Assembly (NCBI GenBank): GCA_903932505.1
Contig: CAIZGN010000513.1
Span: 1 to 37,164 of the forward strand
Direction of reading: 5' to 3'
Origin: Candidatus Hydrogenedentota bacterium
GTDB lineage: Bacteria; Hydrogenedentota; Hydrogenedentia; Hydrogenedentales; CAIZGN01
DNA length: 37,164 nucleotides
Positions 16,906 through 25,592 of the stretch are shown here, in pieces (position 1 is the stretch's first letter; each line of letters starts with the position of its first letter). The translations under genes were made by a program, and so were the position numbers. Below the pieces are notes generated by a model that saw only the letters and a program-made list of their open reading frames with translations, was not told the DNA's origin and ran no database searches.

Positions 16906-19900
16906 ATGCATGCCCTTAGCTTCGAAACATTCAAGGTCCACCCCGGAAACGAGGCGGCGTATCAAGCCTGCCTCGATGCTGCGCATCTGCGGCATGGCCC
17001 GGGTTGTCCGCTCATCCTCATGGGGCCCGGCGGCGTGGGTAAGACGCATCTGCTGTGGGCGATTGTCGAGGAGGTTCGGCAGCATGCCGTGGGCGTAGCC
17101 CTCGCCTTCGTCCGCGCAGGCGAATTCCCCGAAAAAGTGCGGCGTTTGGCCAAGCACCCCGCGCCCATCCAGCAGGGTCGCCCATGCCTGCTCTTGGTCG
17201 ACGATACCGAGTCGTTTGACGATTTCCGTGACGAACTCGAAAGGGTTGTCGAACTCTTTTTGCAGCACGGTCACACCGTCATTCTGGCCAGTCAGGTGCC
17301 CGTCGAATCCCTGCCCCGCTTTAGTGCCTGGTTTCACGCCCTCCTCTCCAACGGGCGCACCCTGAGTATGGACCCCGCCGACGCGACGGTGGAAGCAAGC
17401 CCGCGTCCTGCGGTGACCACATCAAAGCCGACCACGCCTTCGAACTGGCCCACCGCCTCTTCCTTGCCAGAAAGCGAGGACGACGTCGAATGGGACGATG
17501 TCCCAAACCTCCCGCTTCCCGGTCTCATGCCCCAACCCGACCCCATCGTCCAGGCGGAGCTTGAGGAGCTTATTGAGGATCGCGAACGACTCTCCAGCGA
17601 GTTGGAGTCCGTCCTTCGCAACATGGAGACCCTGCGCGTATCCTCCGACACGCAGCAAAAACTATCCCAGGATCTCTCCGAACTCCGAGCCCAAGTCGCC
17701 CGGGGAAAAGCCGAGCGCGACGAACTCCGCGATACCATGACAGCGGAACGCGATGCCCTCCGTCAGGCACTCGCCGCTGAAAAAGAGGCGCGCGAACGCG
17801 CCGAGGCCGCCAGTGCCTCCAACCGCCAATCTTTTGAGGCCGAGCGCGCCGAAATCGAGGAACGCGCCGTGCGCGCAGCCACCGAGGCCGCCGAATTGCG
17901 CCGCGAACTCTCCGAGTCTCGCTCAAAACACGGGGTACTCCGCCGCGCCCTTACCGACACCAGCTCCCTCGACGAAGTAAAGCTCCGCTACAGCGAAACC
18001 ATCCGCATGTTGAACGAGCAGCTCGACAACCTGCGTGAAGAACTGCGCAGCACACGCCAGGAACGCACCGTGCTGGAGCACAAAGTCGCGCAAACCGCCG
18101 ACTTGCCCATGGAAGTCGAGCGCCTCCGCCGCGAAGCCGACGGTCTGCGAACCGAACGCGCCAATTTTAAGTCCGTGTTGGACGACACTTCGGTGCTGGA
18201 TCAGTTGAAGGCCCGGCACGAAGAAACGGTAAGCATGCTGCGGGGACAACTCGACTCGCTGCGAATGAAAATGGCCGAAGCGAGGGAAGAACGGGATGCC
18301 GTCGAGCGAACCTACGAGGACCGCATCTCCCAAGCCGCCGAACGCACCAACACCCTGCGCAAGGAACTCGACGACCTGTCTGCCGAGCGCCAGCAGCTCT
18401 ACGAGTCCCTCTCTGATACCCGCGCCTTCGACGAACTCCAGGAATCCCACGCGGAAACGGCCCGCTTTGCCAGTGACCAGATGGACATCCTTCGTGCGGA
18501 AATCCGTCGTCTGCGGGGACAGCACACCGCCCTCGAAAAAGAACTCGCCGATACCCTGGCCCGCGCCCGAAGTGACCGGGAGTCTTCAGAGGCCGACCTC
18601 GCCTCCCTTCAGGCCGTTCGCACGCGCATGGAATCGCAGCTCGCCGACACCTCCGCCCTAGATGAGCTTAAGGTCTGGCACGCCCAGGGTGCCGCAAGAG
18701 CCAGTGAATTGATCGCCGCCGCCAATACGGAGCGAGACCGCGCCTTTGCGGAAAACGAGCGCATGCGCGCTCGCATGGAAGAGAAAACCGCTCAGCTCAC
18801 GCGACTCAAGACCGAGCTGGAGGAAACCCTGAGTGACACGAGCGCACTCGACGCCCTCCGAGAACGACACACCGAAGCGGTCAAAGCCCTCAACACCCAG
18901 CGGGCCGAAAGCGCCGCCATCCGCGACGAGCGGGACACCCTCCGGCAGGAGTGCCAACGTCTCCAGCGGCAAACGGGCGAATTGGATAGCATGAAGGTGC
19001 TGCTGGAGCAGTCCCTGCGCGTCAAGGTCGAGGAGATGGCCCAATTCCAGTCGGAATTGCAAACACTCCGTCGCGAAATCAACGCCAGCAAGGCCGAAGC
19101 GGAAGCCTCGCGCGCCGCCCAGGAAAGACTCCGGGAACGTCTCGCCGAAAAAGCCGCTCTGGAAGGCGCACTCGCCGAGGCCGAAGCGGGCCGGGAAAAA
19201 CTCCTCGAAGCCCACGAAAGCCGAACCCGCGAATGGGAGGCCCTGCGCAAGGAACAGGCCAACTGGGACGAGGAACGCGAGCGACTCGTGGGCCGTCTTG
19301 CACAGGCGGGTGCGCGAACTGCCGAACTGTCGAGCGTGCAGGCCGAACTCGATGCCACCCGCGAGGACCAAACCCGCCTTCAGGAAGAACTGCAGCGCTG
19401 CAACGCAGAAATCGCCGTACTCCAGCGCGAACGCGCACGCACGGAAAAGCGCCAGGCCGAGTTGGAAATTCTCGCCGCCTCCCTGCCCCAAGTGGACGAA
19501 GAACGACGCGCCCTGCGCCGCGAACTGTGGGATCAGGCCGAGCAGCTCACCTTTGTGCAGGCGGAGCTCGCCGCCGTCAAGGACGAGCGCGAGCGACTCC
19601 TCCAGCGCGGGACCTCCATGGAAAAACAGGTCCGTGAACTCGCCGAGGCACGCAGGGACCTTTGGCGCATGGGCGAACGCCTTTCCAGCCTGCAGGAGGA
19701 ACGCCAAACCCTCGAGGCCGGGCTTGCCGATGCCCGCGTTGCCATTGAGGCCGCGCAGGGGCTTCACGCCGCACTGGCCGAAGCCTGCGCCGAGCGGGAC
19801 GAAACCCGACAGCTTGCGTGGAGCAACGCGGAACGTCTGGACATCCTGCGCTCCGACATGCAATCGCTCCTCGCCGAGAAAAGTAGACTTGAGCACCTCT

Positions 19901-21636
19901 TGGGTCTCGCCGAAGAGTGGACTGGCCCCGCCGAAGACATGATCAGCGAGCAGGAGCGGCTCCGCCTTGAAATCCAGCGACTGGCCGGTTCGGTCGAGGC
20001 AGCCTGGCGGAACGCCGAGGAAGCTGAGCGTACCACGGCCCAGGCCAACGCCCTCGAGAACAGCCAGCGCGAAATGGAAAACTTGCGGAACGAAGCGCAG
20101 GCGGACATCCAAGCCCTGCGGGAAACCATAGGCCGACTCTCCGCCGAGCTGGCCGATGTCGAGGCCGAAACCCGAATTGTCGGGGGCGATCAGGGTCGCT
20201 TGCAGGAACTGCTGCAGGCGAATGAAGCCATGCAGAACAAGCTGCGCGAGACCGAGGAAGAACGGAACGCGATACAGGAAGTCCTCGCCCGTCTCCGTGC
20301 CCAAATGGAAGCCGCCCAAGCCGACCGTGATACCGCGCAACAGGAGCATGACCGGCTGCAATCCGCACTGAGGACGCAGCTCGAAATGGAGCAGACCCTC
20401 CGGGACGCCGAGACCGCCCGAAATCACAGTCTGGAAGAAATGACCTGGTTGCGGGATGAACTCAAGTCCTGCGCGGCCGCTGTGGAGGAAAGTCAGGCCA
20501 ACCAAGACCAGATTTCCCGACTGCTTGAGGAAAAATCCGGGGCGGCCCAAGCACTCGAGGCCATGCAGGCCGAGTGCGAGGTTCTCCGGGAACGCGCCAA
20601 GGCCGCCTACGACGAGATCGCCCGTTCACGGGAGGTCATGCAAGCTGCCGTCTTGGAACACGCCCGACTGCAAAACCTCGTGGACGAGAAAAACGCCATC
20701 GAAGAACAGGCCCGCGCCGTTGAAGCGGAGCGCGTCCGTCTGATGGAGGACGCCGCAGAACTCGGTGATCGTCTCGACCGTTTGCGGGCCGAAATCCGGG
20801 CGCATGAAGCGCGTCAGATTAGCCTGCGCGAAGTTCTCGCCGCCAAGGAAGCAACCGAACTTCGACTCGCCGAAGCCTGCGAAGCCCGGGAGAAGACCCG
20901 GCAGGAACGCGACGAACTGCAGGATCAGGCCGCGAAGGCGGAGGCCGAGGAGGCCGCCCTCAAGTCGGGCATCGAACAATTGGACGCCATACTCGCACTC
21001 AAGTCAGATATGGAAGGCGAACTCAACCGCGTGGAGATAGAAAACGACGCCGATCGTCGCCTCCTCCACGAACTCGCAAGCCAAGTGCAGGATCGCCTTG
21101 ATCAGGTGCACGCCGGGCAGGCCGCTTTCGCCTACGCCGGACAGGAAACCCTCTCCGCCCTTGAGCAGCTCGGTGCCAGCCTTCGCGCCCGCGCTGAAGG
21201 CCCTGTCTCCGGGCGAATCCTAGATTTGGAAAAGGAAGTGCTGCAGACCCGCGCCACGCAGGAATCCGCCCGGCAGCAGATCGCTGAATTCCAGCAGCAC
21301 CGGCAAGCGGAACAGCAAGCTTGGGACTCAGAGCGCAAACAACTGTCCGCCCAGGTCGAATCCGCCGAAACCCGAAACCGACAACTGCAGGAAGCCCTCG
21401 CCGCCGCACGCAACCAGCTGCAAGCCGGTGAACACGCCCTGGAAATGGCCCGCGCCCAATTCGGCGCGCGCGCCGCCGAAATGGCGCGGCAGATGGCCCG
21501 TTTGGAAGCCGCCCTGCGCCACGCGCCCCGACCCGCCGGAGACGCCCCGCTCGCCGATGCCCAACCCTCCGGTTCCGCGCATCATCCCATGCAAACGCGA
21601 CTCGCCGACCTCTTCGAGATCGACTTGGATGAATGA
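16906..21636 (+). CDS. DnaA/Hda-like P-loop ATPase fused to a giant coiled coil
   Basis: 1576 residues. The N-terminal ~155 residues resemble the DnaA/Hda nucleotide-binding core: FETFKVHPGNEAAYQA at the start, Walker A GPGGVGKTHLL (40-50), Walker B CLLLVDDTES (94-103) and a sensor-1-like VILASQVP. The AAA+ lid, the Arg-finger box and the DnaA DNA-binding domain are missing. An acidic Pro/Ser/Thr-rich linker (about 156-212) leads into a Glu/Arg/Ala-rich coiled coil from about 215 to 1540, then a Pro/Gly-rich linker and a short acidic tail LADLFEIDLDE. Five copies of a DTSxLDEL-like motif recur at residues 351-644. It has no signal peptide or membrane helix. GGGAGGA lies 23 bases upstream of the ATG, too far to be ideal. 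Function unknown; a nucleotide-dependent cytoskeletal or tethering role is inference. Confidence 0.85.
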   Translation: MHALSFETFKVHPGNEAAYQACLDAAHLRHGPGCPLILMGPGGVGKTHLLWAIVEEVRQHAVGVALAFVRAGEFPEKVRRLAKHPAPIQQGRPCLLLVDDTESFDDFRDELERVVELFLQHGHTVILASQVPVESLPRFSAWFHALLSNGRTLSMDPADATVEASPRPAVTTSKPTTPSNWPTASSLPESEDDVEWDDVPNLPLPGLMPQPDPIVQAELEELIEDRERLSSELESVLRNMETLRVSSDTQQKLSQDLSELRAQVARGKAERDELRDTMTAERDALRQALAAEKEARERAEAASASNRQSFEAERAEIEERAVRAATEAAELRRELSESRSKHGVLRRALTDTSSLDEVKLRYSETIRMLNEQLDNLREELRSTRQERTVLEHKVAQTADLPMEVERLRREADGLRTERANFKSVLDDTSVLDQLKARHEETVSMLRGQLDSLRMKMAEAREERDAVERTYEDRISQAAERTNTLRKELDDLSAERQQLYESLSDTRAFDELQESHAETARFASDQMDILRAEIRRLRGQHTALEKELADTLARARSDRESSEADLASLQAVRTRMESQLADTSALDELKVWHAQGAARASELIAAANTERDRAFAENERMRARMEEKTAQLTRLKTELEETLSDTSALDALRERHTEAVKALNTQRAESAAIRDERDTLRQECQRLQRQTGELDSMKVLLEQSLRVKVEEMAQFQSELQTLRREINASKAEAEASRAAQERLRERLAEKAALEGALAEAEAGREKLLEAHESRTREWEALRKEQANWDEERERLVGRLAQAGARTAELSSVQAELDATREDQTRLQEELQRCNAEIAVLQRERARTEKRQAELEILAASLPQVDEERRALRRELWDQAEQLTFVQAELAAVKDERERLLQRGTSMEKQVRELAEARRDLWRMGERLSSLQEERQTLEAGLADARVAIEAAQGLHAALAEACAERDETRQLAWSNAERLDILRSDMQSLLAEKSRLEHLLGLAEEWTGPAEDMISEQERLRLEIQRLAGSVEAAWRNAEEAERTTAQANALENSQREMENLRNEAQADIQALRETIGRLSAELADVEAETRIVGGDQGRLQELLQANEAMQNKLRETEEERNAIQEVLARLRAQMEAAQADRDTAQQEHDRLQSALRTQLEMEQTLRDAETARNHSLEEMTWLRDELKSCAAAVEESQANQDQISRLLEEKSGAAQALEAMQAECEVLRERAKAAYDEIARSREVMQAAVLEHARLQNLVDEKNAIEEQARAVEAERVRLMEDAAELGDRLDRLRAEIRAHEARQISLREVLAAKEATELRLAEACEAREKTRQERDELQDQAAKAEAEEAALKSGIEQLDAILALKSDMEGELNRVEIENDADRRLLHELASQVQDRLDQVHAGQAAFAYAGQETLSALEQLGASLRARAEGPVSGRILDLEKEVLQTRATQESARQQIAEFQQHRQAEQQAWDSERKQLSAQVESAETRNRQLQEALAAARNQLQAGEHALEMARAQFGARAAEMARQMARLEAALRHAPRPAGDAPLADAQPSGSAHHPMQTRLADLFEIDLDE
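17956..18870 (+). repeat. five internal repeats of a DT-x-x-[LF]-D motif in the coiled-coil protein
   Basis: The motif begins at residues 351, 427, 504, 581 and 644 of the coiled-coil protein: DTSSLDEVKLRYSET, DTSVLDQLKARHEET, DTRAFDELQESHAET, DTSALDELKVWHAQG and DTSALDALRERHTEA. Spacings are 76, 77, 77 and 63 residues. 77 and 63 are whole numbers of heptads. Confidence 0.85.
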
Positions 21637-23665
21637 AAACTCGACACCGCCCTTGAAGCGAGACTGGCAAGTGGGCCTCGCCCTGTTCGCGCTTACGGCC
21701 CTTATCGGCGGAGCCTTCACGGTCTGCTGGGGCACACCAATGTTCTGGCAGATTAAGTACGGCCCCGCAGCCATGCTCGCCCTTGGAAAGGGATACTTCA
21801 ACCCCGATATCAACGCCGTCCCCGCCCTCAAGGATTTCTTCACACTTCACACCGCCGTACTGGACGTCCGCGCCCTGCCCGCCATGATCCCGCCCCTGCC
21901 CGAATTCGACCCCATGCAGTTGCTCTACCTGTATACCCAACTCGCCATTGCCGCCGTCTGGAGCGTCACTGGCGTGTCCTGGCCGGCCCTGTCCATCCTC
22001 TTCGCGCTGCTGTACGGACTCACCGCCCTCGCCGCCTACGGCCTCTTCCGTCTCCTCATGCGGCGCTCCCTCGCCATCGCATTCACACTCGTGTTCTGCA
22101 CCTCCGCGCTCCAATTGGCCTACCTGCAATGGCTGCGTGATTATGGAAAAGTGCCGCTGATCTTCGGGCTGGTATTCCTCCTCGGAATACTCGTCGCCCG
22201 TCCTTGGAAAACACGCCCGCTCCTCGGACTCGCGACGGCCTATGGCGTTATTGCCGGAATCGGTTTGGGTTGCCGTGATGACATGATGGTCATGCTGCCT
22301 CTTTTTCCGGTTGCCCTCCTGTGCTTTGCCCCCGGCCCTTGGAAATCCGTGTACAAACCGAAGCTCGGGGCCATCGCCCTCATGTTTTTCGCCTTTCTGC
22401 TTTCCGCCGCGCCCATCCTCTTTTTTCGCGCCCAAATCGGTGCCTGCACAGGCGACCACGTCTATCTCGGACTCCTGGACCGATGCACAGGCCGCCTCGG
22501 GGTGGGTGGTGCCCCCTACCATTTCGGTGGCCCCTATTCCGACACCCTCATGATTCATGTCACCCAGAACTACGCCCAGCGCGTCCTCGGCTGGGCGCAA
22601 GCCCCCGCATGGTATTCCCTCGACTATGACCGCGCAGGAACCACGCTGCTCAAAGACCTGCTCAACCACTTTCCCGCCGATTTTGCCACCCGCGCCTGTG
22701 CGGCCGTCTGGCGCGTTCTGGACGGATTCCTGCCGACACAACCCAACCCCGCTCCCGGAAAACTGCTCAATCCCTCCTTCGCTGTCTTCTTCCACATCCA
22801 CTACACCCTGCTCAAGGCCCTGGCATGCTTCGGGCGTTATCAGGTACTCGCCGCACTGCTCGTGCTCGCCGCCAGAAATTGGCGACACGGACTTCTGGCC
22901 TTGATGCTCGGCCTTTACCTGCTCGGTCTCTCTGCGGTTCAGTTTAATTTGCGCCACCATGTGCACTGGGCGATTGTCGGGCTGCTTGCAACAGGCTATC
23001 TCTCCGAACAAACCCTCCAGTGGATTGCGCAGGCACGAAATGGACAGTACCTTTCCCCGCGCAACGAATGGCGACAGTGGGCCAAAGGCCCCGTCGCCAT
23101 GGTCATCGTCACCCTGCTTCTCATTCCATCTTCCTTGTGGATACTGCGGGTCTCCCAACAGGGCCGCGTGGAACAGCTCCTCGGTGCCTATGACCAGTTG
23201 CCAGTCCGCCCTCTGCAACCCGCCACAAAGCCCACAGGCAAGGGACTCACGCAACTGTCCATCCCGGCCTTTGCACAGATGGAAACCGTGCCTCCGGATC
23301 GCCAAACCTGGCCTGCCCATACCGCCCTGCTCGCCCTGGATTTTGAGGGCCCACTCGAAGAGACCCCGCTCCGCATTCAATACACCCCCGAAGTCGCCGG
23401 AAGCGACCATCCTGGCACCGACTTGAGCTGGACCGTCAAAACCCCCGCACTCCGTTCCGGTGAACAGATCCGCGCCTACATCCCCGTCTATTACGCATCC
23501 TACTCACGGTTTGATGGCATCGTACTTCCCGAGAATGCGGCCACAAACCTGCGCGCCGTCCAAGGCGTGGACGATGAGTCCGCACTGCCGCCCCTGCTCG
23601 TTTTTGCGATGCTGCGCCCTGACTGGAAAGCGCAACCCCTCTACGTCACAATCACCAGTCCTTGA
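21629..23665 (+). CDS. large polytopic membrane protein, unknown (possibly GT-C-like)
   Basis: 678 residues from the ATG at 21629, which overlaps the end of the coiled-coil gene by 8 bases. The longer ORF in the track is antisense-free but out of frame with that gene and is rejected. About ten to twelve hydrophobic segments occupy residues 17-510, followed by a soluble domain of about 170 residues. Acidic/aromatic loops after the first helix (PEFDPMQLLYLYTQ) and the general layout recall GT-C membrane glycosyltransferases that use lipid-linked sugars, but no diagnostic motif is seen, so this is only a suggestion. The overlap implies translational coupling, hence a membrane partner for the coiled-coil ATPase is plausible. 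Confidence 0.75.
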   Translation: MNENSTPPLKRDWQVGLALFALTALIGGAFTVCWGTPMFWQIKYGPAAMLALGKGYFNPDINAVPALKDFFTLHTAVLDVRALPAMIPPLPEFDPMQLLYLYTQLAIAAVWSVTGVSWPALSILFALLYGLTALAAYGLFRLLMRRSLAIAFTLVFCTSALQLAYLQWLRDYGKVPLIFGLVFLLGILVARPWKTRPLLGLATAYGVIAGIGLGCRDDMMVMLPLFPVALLCFAPGPWKSVYKPKLGAIALMFFAFLLSAAPILFFRAQIGACTGDHVYLGLLDRCTGRLGVGGAPYHFGGPYSDTLMIHVTQNYAQRVLGWAQAPAWYSLDYDRAGTTLLKDLLNHFPADFATRACAAVWRVLDGFLPTQPNPAPGKLLNPSFAVFFHIHYTLLKALACFGRYQVLAALLVLAARNWRHGLLALMLGLYLLGLSAVQFNLRHHVHWAIVGLLATGYLSEQTLQWIAQARNGQYLSPRNEWRQWAKGPVAMVIVTLLLIPSSLWILRVSQQGRVEQLLGAYDQLPVRPLQPATKPTGKGLTQLSIPAFAQMETVPPDRQTWPAHTALLALDFEGPLEETPLRIQYTPEVAGSDHPGTDLSWTVKTPALRSGEQIRAYIPVYYASYSRFDGIVLPENAATNLRAVQGVDDESALPPLLVFAMLRPDWKAQPLYVTITSP

Positions 23666-23686
23666 ATCTAACCCGGCTTTCGCCAC

Positions 23687-23716
23687 TTGGAGTATTCGAC
23701 CGCATCGGGGTATACT
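23687..23716 (+). promoter_or_regulatory. sigma70 promoter of ilvD
   Basis: TTGGAG (23687-23692), 18 bases, TATACT (23711-23716). The start would be near 23723, about 30 bases before the chosen ATG. This supports the start at 23753, because the upstream in-frame start in the ORF track (23687) would lie inside the promoter. Confidence 0.55.
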
Positions 23717-23752
23717 ATGGCTTCACTTGGATTTCAAAAGGAGAACCATTCC

Positions 23753-25423
23753 ATGCGCAGTGATATTATGAAAAAAGGCTTTGAACGCGCCCCGCACCGT
23801 TCGTTGTTGTGGGCCACTGGCCAAATCAAGTCCCAGTCTGACTTCGAAAAGCCCTTTATCGCCATCTGCAACAGCTACACGGACATCATTCCGGGCCACG
23901 TGCATCTGGCCGAGTTGGGCGAGATTGCCAAGGAAGCCGTGCGAGAGGCGGGCGGTGTTCCTTTCGTCTTCAACACCATCGGCGTGGACGATGGCATCGC
24001 CATGGGCCACGGCGGCATGCGCTACAGCCTCCCCTCCCGCGAACTCATCGCCGATTGCGTCGAGACCATGGTCAATGCCCATCCTTTCGACGGCATGATC
24101 TGTATCCCCAATTGCGACAAGATCGTACCCGGCATGCTCATGGCCTCCATGCGCGTCAACATCCCCACCATCTTCGTGTCGGGTGGGCCCATGGCTGCGG
24201 GAAAAGTCAAGAATGGCAAAGCCACCGACCTTATCACCGTCTTCGAAGGCGTGGGGGCCTACAAGCAGGGTAACATGACCGAGGCCGAACTTGAAGACCT
24301 GGAGCAGAATGCCTGCCCCGGCTGCGGCTCCTGTTCCGGCATGTTCACCGCCAATTCCATGAACTGCCTCTGCGAAGGCATCGGCCTGGCCCTCCCGGGC
24401 AATGGCACCATCCTTGCGCGCACCCCCGAACGCCGGGAACTTGTGCGACAGGCCGCGAAACAAATCATCAAGCTCATTGAGGCCAATCTCCGCCCGCGCG
24501 ACATCGTCACCGCCGACTCCATCGACAACGCATTCGCTCTCGACATGGCCATGGGCGGCTCCACCAACACCGTGCTGCATACGCTGGCGCTGGCCACGGA
24601 AGCGGGTGTGAATTATCCGCTCGAACGCCTCAATGAGGTCTCCGCGCGCGTGCCCAATGTCTGCAAGGTTTCCCCCTCCTCCCATTGGCACATGGAAGAC
24701 GTCGGACTCGCCGGTGGCATCGGTGCCATCCTCGGCGAGATTGCCCGCAAGCCCGGTCTGCTCCACACCAATTGCCCCACCGTCACCCTCAAGACGCTCG
24801 GCGAGAATATTGAGGGTTGCCGCTCCACCAATCACGAGGTCATCAAGACCATCGAGAAACCGTACAGCGACACTGGCGGTCTGGCCGTCCTTTTCGGCAA
24901 TCTGGCCCCGAAGGGTGCCGTGGTCAAAGCGGCCGGTGTGGATCCCGAAATCATGAAGCACACCGGCCCCGCCGTCGTCTTTGAAAGCGAAGAGGAAGCG
25001 ATGGAAGGCATCCTTAACGGAAAAGTCAAAGCGGGCGACATCGTGGTCTTGCGCTTTGAAGGCCCCAAGGGCGGCCCCGGCATGCGCGAAATGCTCGCAC
25101 CCACCTCTGCCGTCATGGGACGCGGTTTGGGCAAGAGCGTCAGCCTCATTACCGATGGTCGTTTCTCGGGCGGCACACGCGGCGCCTGCATCGGTCATGT
25201 GAGTCCCGAAGCCGCCGATGGCGGTCCCATCGGCATTGTCCGCGATGGAGACACCATCGAGATCGACATCCCCGCCCGCACACTCAACATCCGTCTCAGC
25301 GATACGGAAATTGAAGGCCGTTCGCTGGAAGGCGTCACCCCGCCCGATCGCAAGCTCAGCGGATGGCTTAAGCGCTACCAGCGCATGGTCACCAGCGCCA
25401 ACACCGGGGCCGTGTTGGAATAG
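23753..25423 (+). CDS. ilvD: dihydroxy-acid dehydratase (IlvD)
   Basis: 556 residues, the length of the shorter IlvD form. It dehydrates 2,3-dihydroxy-isovalerate and -methylvalerate to the 2-keto acids of valine and isoleucine synthesis (also feeding leucine and pantothenate). Family signatures: the N-terminal RSLLWATG and [15 protein letters not shown], the cluster ligands in PNCDK and [19 protein letters not shown], and the C-terminal [22 protein letters not shown]. These cysteines bind the Fe-S cluster. The start is MRSDIMKKG, with AAAGGAG nine bases upstream. It stands alone between its own promoter and a perfect terminator; no other ilv or leu genes are in the window. Confidence 0.97.
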   Translation: MRSDIMKKGFERAPHRSLLWATGQIKSQSDFEKPFIAICNSYTDIIPGHVHLAELGEIAKEAVREAGGVPFVFNTIGVDDGIAMGHGGMRYSLPSRELIADCVETMVNAHPFDGMICIPNCDKIVPGMLMASMRVNIPTIFVSGGPMAAGKVKNGKATDLITVFEGVGAYKQGNMTEAELEDLEQNACPGCGSCSGMFTANSMNCLCEGIGLALPGNGTILARTPERRELVRQAAKQIIKLIEANLRPRDIVTADSIDNAFALDMAMGGSTNTVLHTLALATEAGVNYPLERLNEVSARVPNVCKVSPSSHWHMEDVGLAGGIGAILGEIARKPGLLHTNCPTVTLKTLGENIEGCRSTNHEVIKTIEKPYSDTGGLAVLFGNLAPKGAVVKAAGVDPEIMKHTGPAVVFESEEEAMEGILNGKVKAGDIVVLRFEGPKGGPGMREMLAPTSAVMGRGLGKSVSLITDGRFSGGTRGACIGHVSPEAADGGPIGIVRDGDTIEIDIPARTLNIRLSDTEIEGRSLEGVTPPDRKLSGWLKRYQRMVTSANTGAVLE

Positions 25424-25437
25424 CAACCATAAAGAAC

Positions 25438-25475
25438 GAAACCGCCGCAGTCATCTGCGGCGGTTTCTTTTTTTT
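25438..25475 (+). terminator. intrinsic terminator after ilvD
   Basis: Perfect 13-bp stem GAAACCGCCGCAG / CTGCGGCGGTTTC with a TCAT loop, followed by a run of T. It starts 15 bases after the ilvD stop. The reverse strand has a partial T-rich flank (GTTCTTTATGG), so it may also stop the convergent phosphoesterase transcript. Confidence 0.92.
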
Positions 25476-25592
25476 CGGAAAGCTCCGGCGAAACCTGCTC
25501 AGGCTGTCCACGCCAGAACTCGCCCCTATGCGCTACAGCCTCTTGGCCAGTCCTTTGAGGCACTCCACACGGGTTTACCCGCAATCTTTTCC

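Noticed and set aside
18658-20550. 630-residue minus ORF with Phe/Leu/Gly-rich repeats
   Set aside because: Mirror of the Glu/Ala/Arg coiled-coil codons (GAA/GAG read backwards give Phe and Leu); no independent evidence.
21023-23410. 795-residue minus ORF antisense to the coiled-coil and membrane genes
   Set aside because: It spans two sense genes in full and has low-complexity Gly/Glu/Arg composition without motifs.
23723-25426. 567-residue minus ORF covering ilvD
   Set aside because: Antisense shadow of ilvD caused by GC-rich codon bias; the sense strand has all IlvD signatures.
24017-25542. 15-bp identical string ATGCGCTACAGCCTC inside ilvD and again after its terminator
   Set aside because: No extended similarity around the two copies; probably chance in GC-rich DNA and not an attachment-site pair.
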